A stretch of 64,000 nt of DNA from Pyxicephalus adspersus (GCF_032062135.1 NC_092859.1:105304528-105368527); one strand, 5' to 3'. Counted from the stretch's first letter, positions 1 through 15,137 are shown. Notes: generated by a model from the sequence alone, not told the origin. Made by a program: numbers and translations.

Positions 1-3000
1 CTTACTGAACAAAACAAACTGTAAGGCTTTGCACACCTTTCTCACATACCTTTCAAGTTTTGAACTATTACTATACATTGCGTTGTATATCCTTGAGATT
101 TTCAATGATTGATACAATCAGAACGGATTTCTAAGAATGCTTTTCTAGGAGAAGATACCAAAGTATTTAGTTATTATAGCTGTTTCCTCTTTAGGTATTG
201 TAATGGTTGTGATTGCAACCTCTACCTGAAATGTTAATGCAACATCAAGTGAAGATTGTTAGTTTAAAGAAACTTGTTTGTCACTTGTTTGCGTAGCCAA
301 AAAGCCACATGTGCCAAGCTAAAAGGCAGGTGGTTAAAAACCCTGTACAGTATGCTGATGTATAACAAAGTGGGCATGTGTATTTACTATTGTACACAGG
401 CTGGTTCTTGAACCTTTTGGTATGTGCAAATGATTTGCAATGTTCTATAAAAAGGATTTGGTTTTCTTTAACAATAGCCATGAACACTGGTGCAGTTTTA
501 TACTGTAAATTAATAGAAAGTACTACAGCTTTTATGCAGTACAAAAAATGATAATTTTTATTTTAGGTACCACAAAGTTTTCTTATGTTTCAATACTGGA
601 ACATATATATTAGAGGCCCCCTAACACTGGGCTGTAACCAGTACCGCCTGTAGGCTGTGCTGAACCAGTAGGAGCTAAATTACATGATCACGGGTGTTAG
701 TAAACCTAACCCATTGATTCAGATAATGGCTTTCCTACACAAAGAGGGGAAAGACACAATATACATGTCTGCAATCTCAATTTTTTTATTTTTGCCTTAT
801 ATGACAGACATAGAAAATATGACATGGGTTTTATGGTGGGGATGCTTATGCTCCAGTCTTCTCTAAGTAACAAAAACACTATTGTGAATAGAATGTTATC
901 ACTTTTGGAATCGGTAACAGTTCCCCATGAGTTATGTGCTATGTGATCTGTAATGTAATAGAATAAGGTAAGTGTTTTATATTAATATATAGCAAGTTGC
1001 CAGGATGAAATAATTCCCAACTGGTAGTGAGAATTTAATAGTAAAAGCAGATCCATATGCATATCCAACTCACATAAAAGATATGATAACTTATCACATG
1101 CAATGATCGATACAACTCTGAACGTAGGAACAAAAAATAACAAAAATAAAGTTATAAAAACCAGGTGCACAGGAACACTTACTTTTTTTTTTCATTTGAA
1201 AGGTTTTCATCTCCCAGAAACACTGGTGAAAATGAAATTGGATCTCTAGAGGTAAACTATTCTTGTAATATTAGACGCAGATCAAATCATGGTTTTAGGA
1301 TGTTTTTTTCTTCAAGGTCAGAAATCTAAAAGTGTGCATTTGGTTGTAATAGTTTGACACATCTAGAGTGAGATTCAATGTTTCTTTTGTCCTTACTGAG
1401 CCTTTTTCAGCAAAAGATATTTTGTTGTGATTTAATTAATGACTGGCTTGACTTTGTTTAACAATGCTAATCATTTACTGACTTAATAACCTGCATCCAG
1501 GGCAAATGTAGGATTTTCAAGGTTGGTATTCTGGAGGAAAGCAAATATTGGTGAATTGTGTACCATGGAGAGTTGTACATGTGTTAACAGTGTGTGTGGC
1601 TGAAAATGGCAAGTAAATAAAGCATAAACCTAATCACTGTATACATAGAACACATGCCACAGTACATGTATTCACAAAACTGCTGAAGAAAAGCTTTTCA
1701 AGAAATTGGTTTCTGGCAGATTTATTTAAATTTACCAATGAAAATGTTGCAACAACTTACATTTACAAATAGGCAGCTGATGGCCTCAGTATGAGTCACT
1801 GTGAGCTCTTCAGTGCAGCTCACCTTGGCATTTGTCCAAGAAGTTAACAGACTTTTCAAGCCTGGATAGGTAGGTTGCACTGGGATGTAGCTATATATAT
1901 ATATATATACACACATACACATATCTACTATACAATATATTAGGTTTATTAGACCTGAGTTACCCTGTAACTGATTTTTAGGTTGTGAGACAAAGTACTA
2001 ATTTTATGAAAACTTTCTGAATAGCCTCAAATTACACATATCATAGGAAATTATTCTAAAATTAAAATATGACGTGTTTGGATTGGAACTAAGATATTTG
2101 CAGAAATTAAACATTTTAAAAAAAGTACTTTGTTTTTTGGCATCACACTACGCCACTCTTACCGGTAAAAATACCAGAAACTGCAACCTCGGAAATGAAA
2201 TCATTACTATGCCATAAGGAGGTTAGGCCTTTTCTGTTTGAATAGTGTACATGTGGCTTAGAATATTGGTTACACAGTGTTCTCTTTCAGTGAAATGAAC
2301 CTGTGTTCACAATAAACAACACGTCATGTTCCGTACAAGTTAAAAGATTTCTATAATGAAAGACATAACGAGGCTGCCATTGCTCACTGTACATGTGTTC
2401 TTGTTTAGTGACTCAGACAATTAAAGAAAAAAATTGTGAAAACACAGTCAGTCAACTAGCATTTTCAGAAGTGGAAGAACAATAAAAACCCTTTGTGACT
2501 TATTTCTGATATCAGTGTTTGGATTTTACCTAGTAAGTAATAGTAACTAAGTAATATGGAGCGGTATACACAGTTTTTTTTCATAATAATGACATCAGTA
2601 TTGATCACAGTTCAAAGTCACAGGAAAACTCTTTATCCTTTTATTTTCGTATATAGTAACTAATGAACTGTCAGATTTTTTTAATATATTACAAAAATGG
2701 GTAAGTTAACAGTTGTGCCTTAAAGTACATAGGTGTCCAGACTGCTGACATTAACAATTTGCATATTCTTAACAAACAGTAAAGGATATTTAAAACAAAC
2801 CATTCCTGACCTCTGTAGCTGTTTTTAATGTAAAGATTTGCCTTCTCTTAGATCCTAAAAGAAAACAACAAGAGCCTCGTGTGTTGCTAAAATCTTGGAA
2901 ATAACTGCTGATTGTTTACTTTAGAAGCCCGTCAAGATGCGGCTCTCATGGAAAAGTTGATTTCACAATGCTTATAGATAGAGGAATGATTGTGAGTGAT

Positions 3001-3116
3001 TGGAGGTTTGTTTCAAAGTTCTTTTCAAACATTTTATTATGAAGAGAAAAAAGTATAACAGGTAAAAGTATAACAGACTTGAAAATGTACAATGTAATGA
3101 TGAACACATAAACTGT
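1..3116. other. No gene recognised
   Basis: AT-rich sequence with short random frames only. The only distinct item is the TA/CA microsatellite at 1891-1922. Confidence 0.6.
1891..1922. repeat. (TA)n(CA)n microsatellite
   Basis: A CTATATATAT run passes into ACACACATACACAT. Confidence 0.85.
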
Positions 3117-3757
3117 NNNNNNNNNNNNNNNNNNNNNNNNNNNNNNNNNNNNNNNNNNNNNNNNNNNNNNNNNNNNNNNNNNNNNNNNNNNNNNNNNNNN
3201 NNNNNNNNNNNNNNNNNNNNNNNNNNNNNNNNNNNNNNNNNNNNNNNNNNNNNNNNNNNNNNNNNNNNNNNNNNNNNNNNNNNNNNNNNNNNNNNNNNNN
3301 NNNNNNNNNNNNNNNNNNNNNNNNNNNNNNNNNNNNNNNNNNNNNNNNNNNNNNNNNNNNNNNNNNNNNNNNNNNNNNNNNNNNNNNNNNNNNNNNNNNN
3401 NNNNNNNNNNNNNNNNNNNNNNNNNNNNNNNNNNNNNNNNNNNNNNNNNNNNNNNNNNNNNNNNNNNNNNNNNNNNNNNNNNNNNNNNNNNNNNNNNNNN
3501 NNNNNNNNNNNNNNNNNNNNNNNNNNNNNNNNNNNNNNNNNNNNNNNNNNNNNNNNNNNNNNNNNNNNNNNNNNNNNNNNNNNNNNNNNNNNNNNNNNNN
3601 NNNNNNNNNNNNNNNNNNNNNNNNNNNNNNNNNNNNNNNNNNNNNNNNNNNNNNNNNNNNNNNNNNNNNNNNNNNNNNNNNNNNNNNNNNNNNNNNNNNN
3701 NNNNNNNNNNNNNNNNNNNNNNNNNNNNNNNNNNNNNNNNNNNNNNNNNNNNNNNNN
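3117..3757. other. Assembly gap (641 N)
   Basis: Run of unknown bases. The open frame that appears to span it is an artefact of translating N. Confidence 0.99.
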
Positions 3758-6700
3758 AAAAAAAAATTGTAGGTTAAGAAGAGCCTCTAAAGGTCTCTTG
3801 GGAAATGACAAGCCCATCAAAGTGTACGCCAATTGATATACACCTACCCAATAGTGTCTCCCCTTGAGAAATTCCCCTCAAATGTGGAACAAAATCCCAC
3901 CTGTAGAATATCTTCTAAAGCATCTACAAGTAGAAAAAGGAAACCATTTTTGTAATTGATGAGGTGCCATGTACCATGACATTTTCAACAAGTCAATGGC
4001 TCAGGCATTGACACTGCAATTAGCCACAGTATCATAAATTTGAAACCAGTCCTCCGGGTCTACATTTTACTTCTTGTCCAGAATACATAAAAGTACATGG
4101 TCTAGGCACAGACCCAGTTTATTGATTTGTTTATGTATACTTAACATTCAGAGATGGATTATATGGTTTTGATTATTGAAAATCATAATTTAAAAAGTTT
4201 ACCTAAACGTTCAACCACACAGAAAACATAAGTTACAGGGAGGTCTTTTTATGAAAGTTCACTGTGTACACTGCTTTCTCTAGAAGTGTTTAGTGTGTTA
4301 GATTCATCACTACCTTCTGAATTATCTTTTCATTTTATTGCATGACATTTGAAAAAAACATGGCTAAAGTGTATTGTTACACTATCAGGAATGATAATGC
4401 AAGATGATGAATAAAAATGTATTTTCCAGTGATATGAGATCGTTTTGCAGCTGTTTTATTCACATATTTGGATTGTTTTCTTCACACTTGACAGGAGCTG
4501 GACATTTATCACAGTTTAAAAGCTGTAAAGTAATACTACTGTGAATAAAAAGGCTCACTGTGATAATAAAATACTTGCTTTAAGGAATAAAAAATATCAT
4601 GTTTGAAAATTCTTGCTGACCTATCCACCTATGGCTCTGTGAAGTATGTGACTGTGAAATATCAATGCTTATCGCTACCTGGTTAAGACAAAATTGGGGG
4701 ATTTAGACAATAAAAGTGAAAGTCACAGACAACAGGATAAAGGAATGACAGATGCACATTTACTAACTTACTAAACAGCATCACATTATCCAATATCCAC
4801 ACACATATACTCAGCTGGTACCAGATGGTATTGCCAGAGATCTAGGATAGTAACCCAAATCCATTACTTAGCTTCAAGAAACTTGTTCTGTCTGTAGTTT
4901 GGCAATCCTCAACACTGACAAAACGAAGGATTTACTTGACTTTATTTTTGTTTTCATGGATTCTTTTATGCCACTCAAAAGATAATGGAGTTTAAGTCAC
5001 TGTCTCGCCTATATCATCAGAAAGTTGGGTTTATGCCCTTCCCACCAACAAGCACCAACAAGCTTTAGTTACAATCATGATTTCATAAACAAGCCAAAAA
5101 TATATTTTAGAACTGTGAGAAGGTTGTAGGATGTGCATCCATATGGTAAACTAAATCTTTGTGTTTGTAATTTTCTAGATCCAACCAAAGTTACTTTTTA
5201 TTCAAACATTTGGCGGCATAAAACTCGTTCAGTTCTGCATGCAAATGGTTTAACATAAACTTTTAAAAACTTTGCTGCAACTATTTAGCATAGATCTAAA
5301 GTAAGTTTTGAACTTTCCTGATTCTTTTGAGCCAGCATTAGCATGTTATTTAGCTTGCTAAACCATAGGCAACATGATTCTATAGAATACAGACTAGTTG
5401 TTTCATGGTCAGAGGTTATTTTTGTTAATATTAAAAAATAGCACAACAATAGCCACAAGTCCTGGACCACTAATTTGTGACTGAACTATATAAAAAAAAT
5501 TGCCTTTTTTAAAAAATATATTTATTGGGTTTTATAAAAATATCAACAAACAAGGAAACACAAAACATAGGACAAAAATATAAAGAAAACACAAAATTAC
5601 AAATTTGTATAAAAGAAAAAAGGGGGAAAGAAAAACAAAAGAAGACATTGGCTCAAAAGCAATTAGAAGCAATAAGTTAACATCTTAAACACCCAATTGT
5701 ATCTCACTGATTTTCCAAAGCCCAACTCCCTCCCTAAATGACAAAATAATAACTGGTAATAATCCCAGCATATATTTGCAGTGTAAGGTTTGTATTTTCT
5801 TATGACAGTACAAAATGCCAGGTAATAATTTTGTTCCGAGATATGTAAGGTAGATTTCGGGCCTCTTTTTTGTTGAGACATATCTTCAATATAAATACAA
5901 TACAAAAAAAAGAATATGAACAGCAGGCAAACAAAATTCTCAACAAAGTTCACATAATGTTCATTGGTACAACAATAATAACAGCATTTTGAGAACACTT
6001 GCTGTCTCCCTCCGAAATATCTCAACTCAATTTTTGAAAAATAGTTTAATTGTAGAGAAGCAAAGACAGAATAGAGAACAAAAGAGCAGTAGGAAGGTAT
6101 AGAAACGAAGTTGGTAGAGTAAGACATGTGAGAAAAGGGGTGGGCATGGGGTATTGGGGCTGTGTATTGATTTTACTCGTAGTTGGACTATGCCATCATT
6201 GAGTGGCTCTGAGTGGCCAGTTACTCGTTGTCAGGGGAGGTCTGTTGTAATAGAATCGATTATTCTGTTTTCTGCCTCTCCCACACCAAGGTTGCAGAAC
6301 CATTGCATGGGTTTCAGTAGATATACTTGATCGATGATCGATTTTGTCAGTGCACAGTAAGAAAGCACCCTGCTATAAAAGTATGCAAGTAAGCTTTTCC
6401 TATTTTATTTGTTTACTTTTGTAAATTGGAAACCAGATCATAACAATGTTTGGGCCACTGGATTAAAAAACAGAAAAGAAAGCTACACCAAAGCTACATA
6501 ATTTCTTGGGTATCTAAAAAGTGCTGCAATAAATTAATAAATATGGTCCATCCTAGGCTTCATCTCAAAAGAAGGTGCTCCACCATTTTGGGTGTATTCA
6601 TTTGGAAAGTATGTTTCCCCATGGAAGAAATCCCAGGTATGAGTCAGATTTACTGCAGTAGAGGAAAAACATTGTGATGGCTAAACATTATCCAAAGTAT

Positions 6701-8303
6701 TAGCAAACACTGTGATTGTAGCTAATGATTTTTAACCCAATTGGCATGAAATCAATATGATCCAGATGCTACATCATGAAACGAGTATTTTAAGCCCTTG
6801 TGAATACTTATTGATTAAATTTTTGACATGTTATATCATACATCAGTGTACTTTTTTCGCTAAGAAGTGAGGTATATCACAAGTTACTGTGCAGCTGTGC
6901 TAAATAAATCACAGACCAGCAGTCCCTGAAGATAGGGCTGTGGCTGACCTCATAGGTATGTCAGATTATCAATATCCTTCATTCTTTCACTTCTTATATA
7001 TAGAACTTCCACTGTCTAAACACATGTATTTTCAAAAATATATCAAATGACAACAGATCACCTGCAAAGTAAAAGAAGCTTGAAACCATTTCCTCTGTAC
7101 ATACTTTGACCAAGTTCCATTATTACAGAAATGTTCCTTGTTTCTGATACAATTTATCCACTAGAAATACTATAAAGAACAAAAATTGCTTGGCTAATGT
7201 ATTTCCATACAAGACATTGTCCCTAATCTTCCTCTTCTGCAATTGCATGAAGAATTAAATAAAAACATACTTTTATGTCCTTCTATAAGCAGGCAGATGT
7301 CTAGCTTATTATACTGTCAATATACATTATCAGCAATTGCAATGACACCTGGAAGCACTCAAGTTCCTGATGGTCCGATATTAACTGAAAGTGGAAGTGT
7401 GCTGTATGTGTTTCCATAGAAAACATGCTGGAATTAAAAGGCCACATGGTAGAATTATTACGCACTTTGCACTGCAGAATTATTACACTGAAAATTGCTA
7501 GCTGAAACTATTCTACATTTTGGTGTTAACAGATACAATTTTACACAATATATCATGGAGAGACAAACCTTTAATTCTGACCTACTGTACAACTTACAGA
7601 AAAACGTCCTGAACATCCCTCTAGCTTTTTACTTACACAGACCTGACATTTGTAAATATATTTTAATTGTTTAGCCTTATTGTCTTACTTTTGTTATTTC
7701 TGTGCTGTCCTTGATTACCCTCAGGTAATGATACCTTAGGTAAGGTGGATGTTGTTTGATGTCTAGTTCTTCAAGTGACTGATGAAGGACAGATATTCTT
7801 GCTTCACATTTGTACATTGCAGTTACAATCGTCAGAGCACATGTTACTGCAATGTACAGTAACTCATAGAACATATGTATATGGCATTGCACTTTTTAGA
7901 AAGAAAACCCAATACACATACAGTAGATTACACTTTTTGAAACCTTTTTTCTACTATTGAACCCTTAAAGGCTTCTCAGGTCTTAGGGACCCTCTGCTAA
8001 AAAAATAATTGGTGGCCAATGGAAAGAATGCACCCCCTTCTTACAATGTTAGCTAGAAAACATCATTAGAGTCATGCAGCTAGCTCTACTAAGTGAGATG
8101 AAACCCAGAACTATGCAGGAATCATCAAATTAAAGATCAGTTATCCATAGTTCAAGGAACCCCTAGTTTAAAACTCCCTGAAGGAAGCTGCACCTCTGGT
8201 CTCAGAATAGCTGCAGTAAAAAGAAATGCAGCTGCATACAGGTTACAAAATGCTGTAAAGCCGCCTACATAATGTCCTCAACGCATCAATAATTCACTTA
8301 TTG
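3758..8303. other. No gene recognised
   Basis: AT-rich sequence. The part from about 5500 to 6130 is strikingly A-rich on the plus strand and could be a decayed retrotransposon end, but no protein motif supports this. Confidence 0.55.
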
Positions 8304-8529
8304 AGGTTGGTTTGTTAAATTTAGACAATTCACATAGCAAAGTAAATAAACCCCATCCAAAGAATTCATGTGCAAGCTGTGTTTTTTGGATTTCCTTGCA
8401 TATGATTGGGTATTCTTTGCAAAGTGAATTTTCCCCTAATTCCCTAAGCTTAGTGAATTATCCTTTGAAAGGTGATAATTCACCTTGGTAAGTGAACAGT
8501 CTAAATTGCTTTAGTAAATCAGCCCCATT
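8304..8529. mobile_element. Palindromic MITE, TTTACTAAAGCAATTTAGAC family
   Basis: GGTTTGTTAAATTTAGACAA on the left mirrors GTCTAAATTGCTTTAGTAAA on the right. The interior has mirrored AAAGTGAATT and TTCACTTA-type words. Confidence 0.7.
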
Positions 8530-11500
8530 ATGTCACAGCCTTTTATTGAACTAATGGACAGATATAGTGTGAGTACAATGACAAGGGCTTACTGGCATGC
8601 TGAGTAACATGAACAAGGCCTGAGCTGGAAGGGAGAGGTTTGTATCCTGCAGTGCTGAACATGTTAACATGAATTCTTGCAGAGGTAGTAATCCTAATCA
8701 TGCATTCACTCACTGTGCCCAATGTAGCCCAGTACTTCATTTATCATTCACATCATGGCAGGTCAGTTCCAGCAACATAAACATCCATTGCTGAAAAGAA
8801 ACATTTACACTGTTGTTAAATGTGCTGTTAAATGCTTGAACTTATATACTTAAAAAGGAAAAAAAAAAAACTCTGCAAATTTGGACTGCAATAAAATTAA
8901 AGTTCATTATCCTTGTAGGTGGGCCAGATAAGCAGCTTGTTGAGCTTCACCATGACTAATGAGGTCAATTGTGGCCAGTTAATAGTTTTCAAGCTTTAAC
9001 TTTAATCTGTAAGTGGTGCCTGTTACAGCCCAGTAACTGATGATTCCTATGTTTGCCAAATATTTGCAAAATACCCATGGCTTATTACATAATAAGAGAC
9101 TCAGATATTATTAAATATATATATATTTACTGGCAAAGCAGTGATACCTATGCTCCCTATGCCAACACAAAAGCATGGACCATGTTTCCTACACATTTAT
9201 TTTAGCATACATGTTTATATTTGACACACAATTTATAGACGAAAAAAGTAATAGATAAGATAAAATCATAAAATGGAATAAATTACAACATCTTTAAAGG
9301 TTCAGTCTTTCCAAAAGATATATTTAAGTTTAATGTGGATACTGGTAAGTTAAACCAACATTTTTATTTAACATTTTTATTTTATGTTTCCTAAAGCTAA
9401 TAAAAAAACTTTCAACTTTATTATTTTAATATTTCTCTGCACTGCAAGAGCTAAAGCTACGTACACATTCTAGACTAGATTCTAGATAGACTGTTGCTCG
9501 AGGGAAATGATGGCTATTGTCTTACAGTGGTCCTATGATGTTGTCCACTGTTATTCGCTATGGGAAAGTACACAGTGAATTACCACTTGCTCATTCTTCT
9601 CCTCCCATCTCCATAGAATCATTCACAAAAGAATATTTCCAGCAGCATAAATTTAATGTGCATACGTATCTTTATTGCCCATTTTGCCTAGGGGGATGAT
9701 GAATAGGATAATATACCTAACTTTTTCGTTGCTCTCCAAGGAACTGGACCTGTCTTCCACATATGGGATGAGATCAGAGAGCTGTGTCTATATATGTAAA
9801 TGGATATATGGTGGATATATGTAAAGGTTAGAAACCTATTGAATTTTTATTGTTTTCCTGAGCTCTCTTTCTCTTCCTGCCCGGATGACAGCATTTTACC
9901 AAACAATTAGTTAACTCTCCAACAGCAACACAAACAGAAATAAAACCCATTTTTTATTAGGGAAAGGTTAGAATCCATCTCGGATGTATATTTGTGTTCC
10001 TGTTGCATATTTTTCCATGTTTCTGTATGGACGTCACTGTGCCACCTAGATGGATAGGTAGCCACAGATAGCAGTAAAGCGCCAACATGAGTTCAAATTT
10101 TTCCCCACTCTAAAACGCAAAGAACATTACATCAGGTCCCCTTCTCTGTGTTAATTAATTATTGAGAATGCAATGGATATGAATAGTGCACACCATTTAA
10201 AACCATGGCCAAGATTAGTCAGCCATAAAAAGATGTTTAAGTACATTAAGTGCCAGTTATAACTTAATGTCATAACGTGCATATTATGAAATGTATATGC
10301 AATTATGCTGTTCTAGCTTTTGAACGCCAGGTCATTCCTTAGGGGATTGGTGGTGTACCTCCATGTTATTATAATAAAGGATATTAGGCAGAAGGCCATC
10401 TTTCATTTGAGTTAGAAGAAATCCCTATCCAATTTGTACCCCTGCACAAATCTGCATTTTACCTATTTTGTGATGCACTTCTAAGCACCTATTCTTCACT
10501 GCTGGATAATACCACAAGGCTGCAAAATAAAAGCATGGTTTCATCACCTAGATCACTTACATCCGTTACTTGGGATGCCCTTATTTATGGCCGTACAGTA
10601 CAAACACACCTGATTGAAGGCTTTAAACCTGCGAGGATAGGAAATGAAAGATTTGTTGATTCCATCTCATGCTGGTACAAAGAAAAGTTACTTCACATTG
10701 TTCAGCTCTATCAGATAAGTCCTTAAAGTGCACATACCAAAACACAGGTAATCAGATCAGGAATTTTCCCACACAACTCCAAACTGTCTGGGTATTTTGT
10801 TACAGAGAACCAAAATTAGAGAGAAATGTTGATGTTTTTTATATGAGACTAAACAAGACTTGATCATAGGAAGATAAACAGAAAACTTTCCTGTAATATC
10901 CTTATTGAAACTTCTTTCCAATACTATTGTTGCACCAGGAAAAAAAATCCTTCCACAGTCAAGAAATCATATCACATTATATGCTTTTCAACTGTAATAA
11001 AATGACTTCATCTGAAGATGATCAGTAACCAGTCAACAAATATCACTTTGTATGATGACCTCATCTGCTATTGTATGTGTGAACCTCACAACCACTTCAA
11101 TTTTAAACTTAAGCAAGAGCAAGTTTGGCTCACATTCTAAAGGTAATTGTAGTCATATTAGTGACCCTCTCTGATTAAATTTCTCACTTTTATGAACCAA
11201 TGTCTTTTTTTTCACTGGTTGCCTTTCCTGATCTCGTAACATTCTGCTAAACCTTTTGTATATCAGTACTGCTTGGACCCAGAAGTGGGGAAACCCACAA
11301 AAGCTTGTCCTGAATATCTAACTCTTAGTACAAATAAAAAAGTATTGAGTTCAGTACTTAGCTTTGCTGCTATAAAAAAGAGTATTTTAAAATTGACTGG
11401 AGCTATTTAGAATTATTAAGCTTGACTTATCTTTTTCATTTTCCTTAATTTGTGTATTGTGTCTAATGAAGTCCAATTTTGTTTGACACAAAGGAGCTTC

Positions 11501-11921
11501 CGTAACTCTCAGTAAACGTTTAAAAACCATTTGCAAACAACATTAACAATACCAAGACCAAAAAGGAGGCTTATACCCACCTTGCACCAAAAGTTACCAA
11601 ATCATGTCACAAGAGTGCAGAAATCCCAGATCCAGAACATATTGGGTCCACTTTTTTGGCTTGCTATATTGTTTTATATTATGGTTTTGTATTTAAAAAT
11701 GAATGGTTTGGAGGGAGACGGACTACAAGATGAGCATTGGACAGGATAACACATGCATCAGAAGTCAAAGGCTAAATGGTGTGCTGCAGTACAGATATTA
11801 GTTGATATGTATAAGATACGTTTTTTCAAACTTGCCTACCCATCTTCTTCTGTCTTTTGAAACCGTCACTACTTTCCACCACTACATTTATCCCCTCCTA
11901 TTGTGTGTTATTCCCCCACCT
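8530..11921. other. No gene recognised
   Basis: Apart from the single MITE end at 9446-9500, nothing is recognised. Short frames lack motifs or splice context. Confidence 0.55.
9446..9500. mobile_element. Single end of a GTACACA-type MITE
   Basis: CTAAAGCTACGTACACATTC resembles the terminal repeat of the element at 41008-41438. It is followed by CTAGACTAGATTCTAGATAG, itself nearly palindromic. The other end was not found. Confidence 0.4.
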
Positions 11922-12098
11922 ACTAGATTGTAAGCTCTTCGGGGCAGGGTCCTCTCCTCCTCCTGTGTCACTGTCTGTATTTGTCTGTCATTTGCAACCC
12001 CTATTTAATGTACAGTGCTGCGTAATATGTTGGCACTAGATAAATCCTGGTTAATATTATTATTAAAAATATTAATAATAATATGTATATAGGTAGAT
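11922..12098 (+). mobile_element. L2-like retroposon tail with AAT-type tail
   Basis: It reads CTAGATTGTAAGCTCTTCGG, GGGCAGGGTCC, GTCATTTGCAACCCCTATTT, GTACAGTGCTGCGTAATATG, then a (TAA/ATT)n tail. The GATTGTAAGCTC...GGGCAGGG block is typical of L2 3' ends. It is best read as an L2 3' end or a SINE that borrows it. Confidence 0.75.
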
Positions 12099-13044
12099 AC
12101 ATAGTAGTAGACACGTAATAGATGACACATATTTCAACCCAAAAAACCTGGCAATCTTTCTTTTTACAAGTATTATTTTCTGCCGTGGTGTCTGTCAAAT
12201 AACTGCATGGTTTTAAAAGTATAATTACAAATGAGTAAACATCAAATACATATTGGTTTAGATATCCCTAAAGAACTAAACATATTTAAAGTAAGCAGTC
12301 ATTACCAGTTTGTTGTTCACTTCACAGAAATCAGATTTTCTATCTAATGTTTAAAATGCAGATTCCAGATAGTCGGCCAGAAATTCTACAATTGCCTTAT
12401 GTTCCCTATGTCCGCTCACTGCCAAGTTGAATTCACTTTGATAAAACTTTGTCCATAAAAGGCTTAGGCAGTAATGGTCTCTGACAAACCATTGTTATAA
12501 ACTATGACCTAATTCCATCTGTATTGAGACAAATCACCTGAAGTTCTCTGATATTGATTCTTTCAGTTAATAAAGAAACGTTATATTAATACAAGATGGT
12601 GGATGGAAATATGTGAAAAGAGGTTACAGAGATACCCATGGGCTCTATCAGGTGGCTGTACACCTGCTGTTTATAAGTAGAGAAAAGTTTGTACATACTA
12701 AATATTTTACCATCCACCAAACTTTTAGAGATGAGGATCAATCACTACGTTAGGAGATTGTATCAATTATTTTGTTATTATAAGTCATTCATATAATAAT
12801 TCAATCAACTATTAGGCTATAATAATTAAATGATGGTCTGCTATGGAAGATACATACTATAATACATCAGAAAAAAAACATTTCCAAGGGAAATCAATAC
12901 CAAATTTGTTTCGATAGAATAAAAAATGAGCAACAAATATAGCAATATATTCTAACTGTAAATAGTAGTAAAGAAGGGAGTTCAGTATAGCAGGACAGAA
13001 ATGGGTAAAGGAAGGTTCTGATCTGCCTTAGGATTTATTAATCT

Positions 13045-13300
13045 TGTTCAGCTCCTGGCGGCTGGCACCTTGCTGCTCGGTCACTTGTACTGCAGTGCTT
13101 GTTCTTTAACTTTAACTACCATCTGGCAGCGGTAAGTACTACTGATACTGACGCCGCATTTTCTCTCTATGGGGTTGCTGCAGGAGAAGCTACTTAAAGA
13201 GTTCTCCCAACAACAAAGGTTCACTGGCATGAGGAACCCACTGCAACCTCATTGGCTGTGGCATGAACCCACTGTAACCTCATCGCCAGTCTGAACAGTT
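13045..13300. mobile_element. Moderately GC-rich repeat fragment, family not named
   Basis: The block from CTCCTGGCGGCTGGCACC through GCAGCGGTAAGTACTACTGA to ACCTCATCGCCAGTC stands out in GC from its AT-rich flanks. It contains an internal near-repeat, GAACCCACTGCAACCTCATT and GAACCCACTGTAACCTCATC. It resembles dispersed frog repeats I have seen, but I cannot name the family. Confidence 0.4.
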
Positions 13301-13965
13301 AAAGAGTCTAAGGTTTTTTTTACATAATTTAAACAGTTGTATTACATAATTTATATGTTTTTTCATTAATTCTTAAAATAATTTATATACAAAATATGAA
13401 TATGGTTGGCCAAAGGTTAATGCACATTTTATCATATTACAGATCCTAAGTAGATGAAAGGATCATCTCAGGCTTCCGGAAAATTCCCCACAAAGTCAAC
13501 TACCCCTAAAAATAATTATTTCTTTAACGAAAGAAGAAACCCTTTTTCTCAATCTGAATGATCTCATTTGCAAACTGTGATGAGTTGCAAACAGATGTCA
13601 GGTGCACACTGCATTTGCCTACTAAAGCCTGTTGAAATGCTTTAGCGGATCCAAGGACAAAATTAATTTAACATACATTTAGAAAATAGCTTACCTATTG
13701 GTATATTTGTTTCTTTTTGTATGTACATTTCTGCAATCTCCAGCCATACCTTTATAAATGCTGCCTAAAAAGTGGGGGGGTGCCTGTGTTTTATGTTGAG
13801 AAGACTGGTCACCCTTGTCTGGAGACTGCAGCTAGGGGACTGGTCTTCTTAATGTACGGTATATGCTGCTTGGTAAAAACAAAACAAAGGGAACTACAGA
13901 GAGTGGGCAATGCAGTGTGTGTGTAGGAAAGGGAAGGCATTCAAAATTTTCTATGGGGCCTAATA

Positions 13966-14093
13966 ATTCCTCCTAGATTGTAAGCTCTTCAGCTCTTCAT
14001 CCTCCCCTCCTCCTGTGTCTGTATCTCCTACTGTGTCTGTCATTTGCAACCCCTATTTATTGTGTAATAATATTAACAATAATAATAATTCTA
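13966..14093 (+). mobile_element. L2-like retroposon tail, shortened
   Basis: TAGATTGTAAGCTCTTCAGC and GTCATTTGCAACCCCTATTT are present and the AATAATAAT tail follows, but the GCGCTGCG segment is deleted. Confidence 0.7.
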
Positions 14094-15106
14094 GAGCTGC
14101 TACTTGGGAGGTTGGCACACTGGCCAGCATTTGCTGGTATAGTCTGCTTACCTTTTAAACAAAAGTATGCTTGAAAAATACAAATTGGCCAGGGAGTAAC
14201 ATCATTACAGGCCAATAAGATGGGCAAAAATCCCAAACCTGGAAGAGGACTAGGTGAAGATGCTGGTGCCAGTGAAGGAGCGAGAAGAGATAATTTTAGG
14301 TAATTAATTAGAAACAGACAGGTATATTTTTATTACTACATTGTTCTCAGTTTTTTATTTTTCAAGTTTAGTTCCACTTTCAGTTCTGACTTCTGACCCT
14401 TTCTAGGATGATCCAAGACCCATTTTGTGAGATTCCTTGCAATAGTATAAATTTGTTGGACACTGCAGGCCTGACTTCATGCTTCCTTCAGAATGGTGGT
14501 AGTAATTTTCTTTGTAAACTAGTTTAGCAAGCTGTTCTGTGTTGGTAAGACCCACTTGTGAATCTTTCAAGAAATTGGTTCTTCATAGTAGCTGGACAGG
14601 ATAGTGATAATGGCTTTTTCTCAACATGTAATCCCATAAGACCCCTAGGGTCTTGATTTGCCATATTAATGCTCTTCTGCTCATTATCTGGACTTACCAA
14701 GATGCAAGGTCAATTTAAATAGGCCTGCTTATCTTTACTGTTATCAAAAGATAACAGAAATCAAAGATTAGGTGTTTGTTTATGTTAATCTTAAATGTCT
14801 GGAAAAGCTAAAAACAAAAATGGTTGCTCTATGTGAGAAGCTACACAACAAAACACAGAAAAGGAAACATTTGACCTTCATATAGAATTGGCTATGCAAC
14901 CTATTCCACTTCCACTGTAACTCATGCCAACTTAATAATTTTAGATATTATTTCCCCCTGGTAACATTAAACAGGAAATCAGTTCAATTTTATCTTATAT
15001 TATTCCAAGAAATGTTTCAAGAAAATGTTTTACCTTTCAAAACACACTACTATTAAAGCATAGCAAAACACTAGAGAAAAAACTAGTACAGCTGGACATT
15101 GGACAC

Positions 15107-15109
<3 letters not shown>

Positions 15110-15137
<28 letters not shown>

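Noticed and set aside
2972..3832. 286-codon minus-strand frame
   Set aside because: It consists mostly of N from the assembly gap.
5663..6127. 154-codon minus-strand frame rich in Phe, Tyr and Cys
   Set aside because: Composition follows the A-rich plus strand. There is no reverse-transcriptase or other motif.
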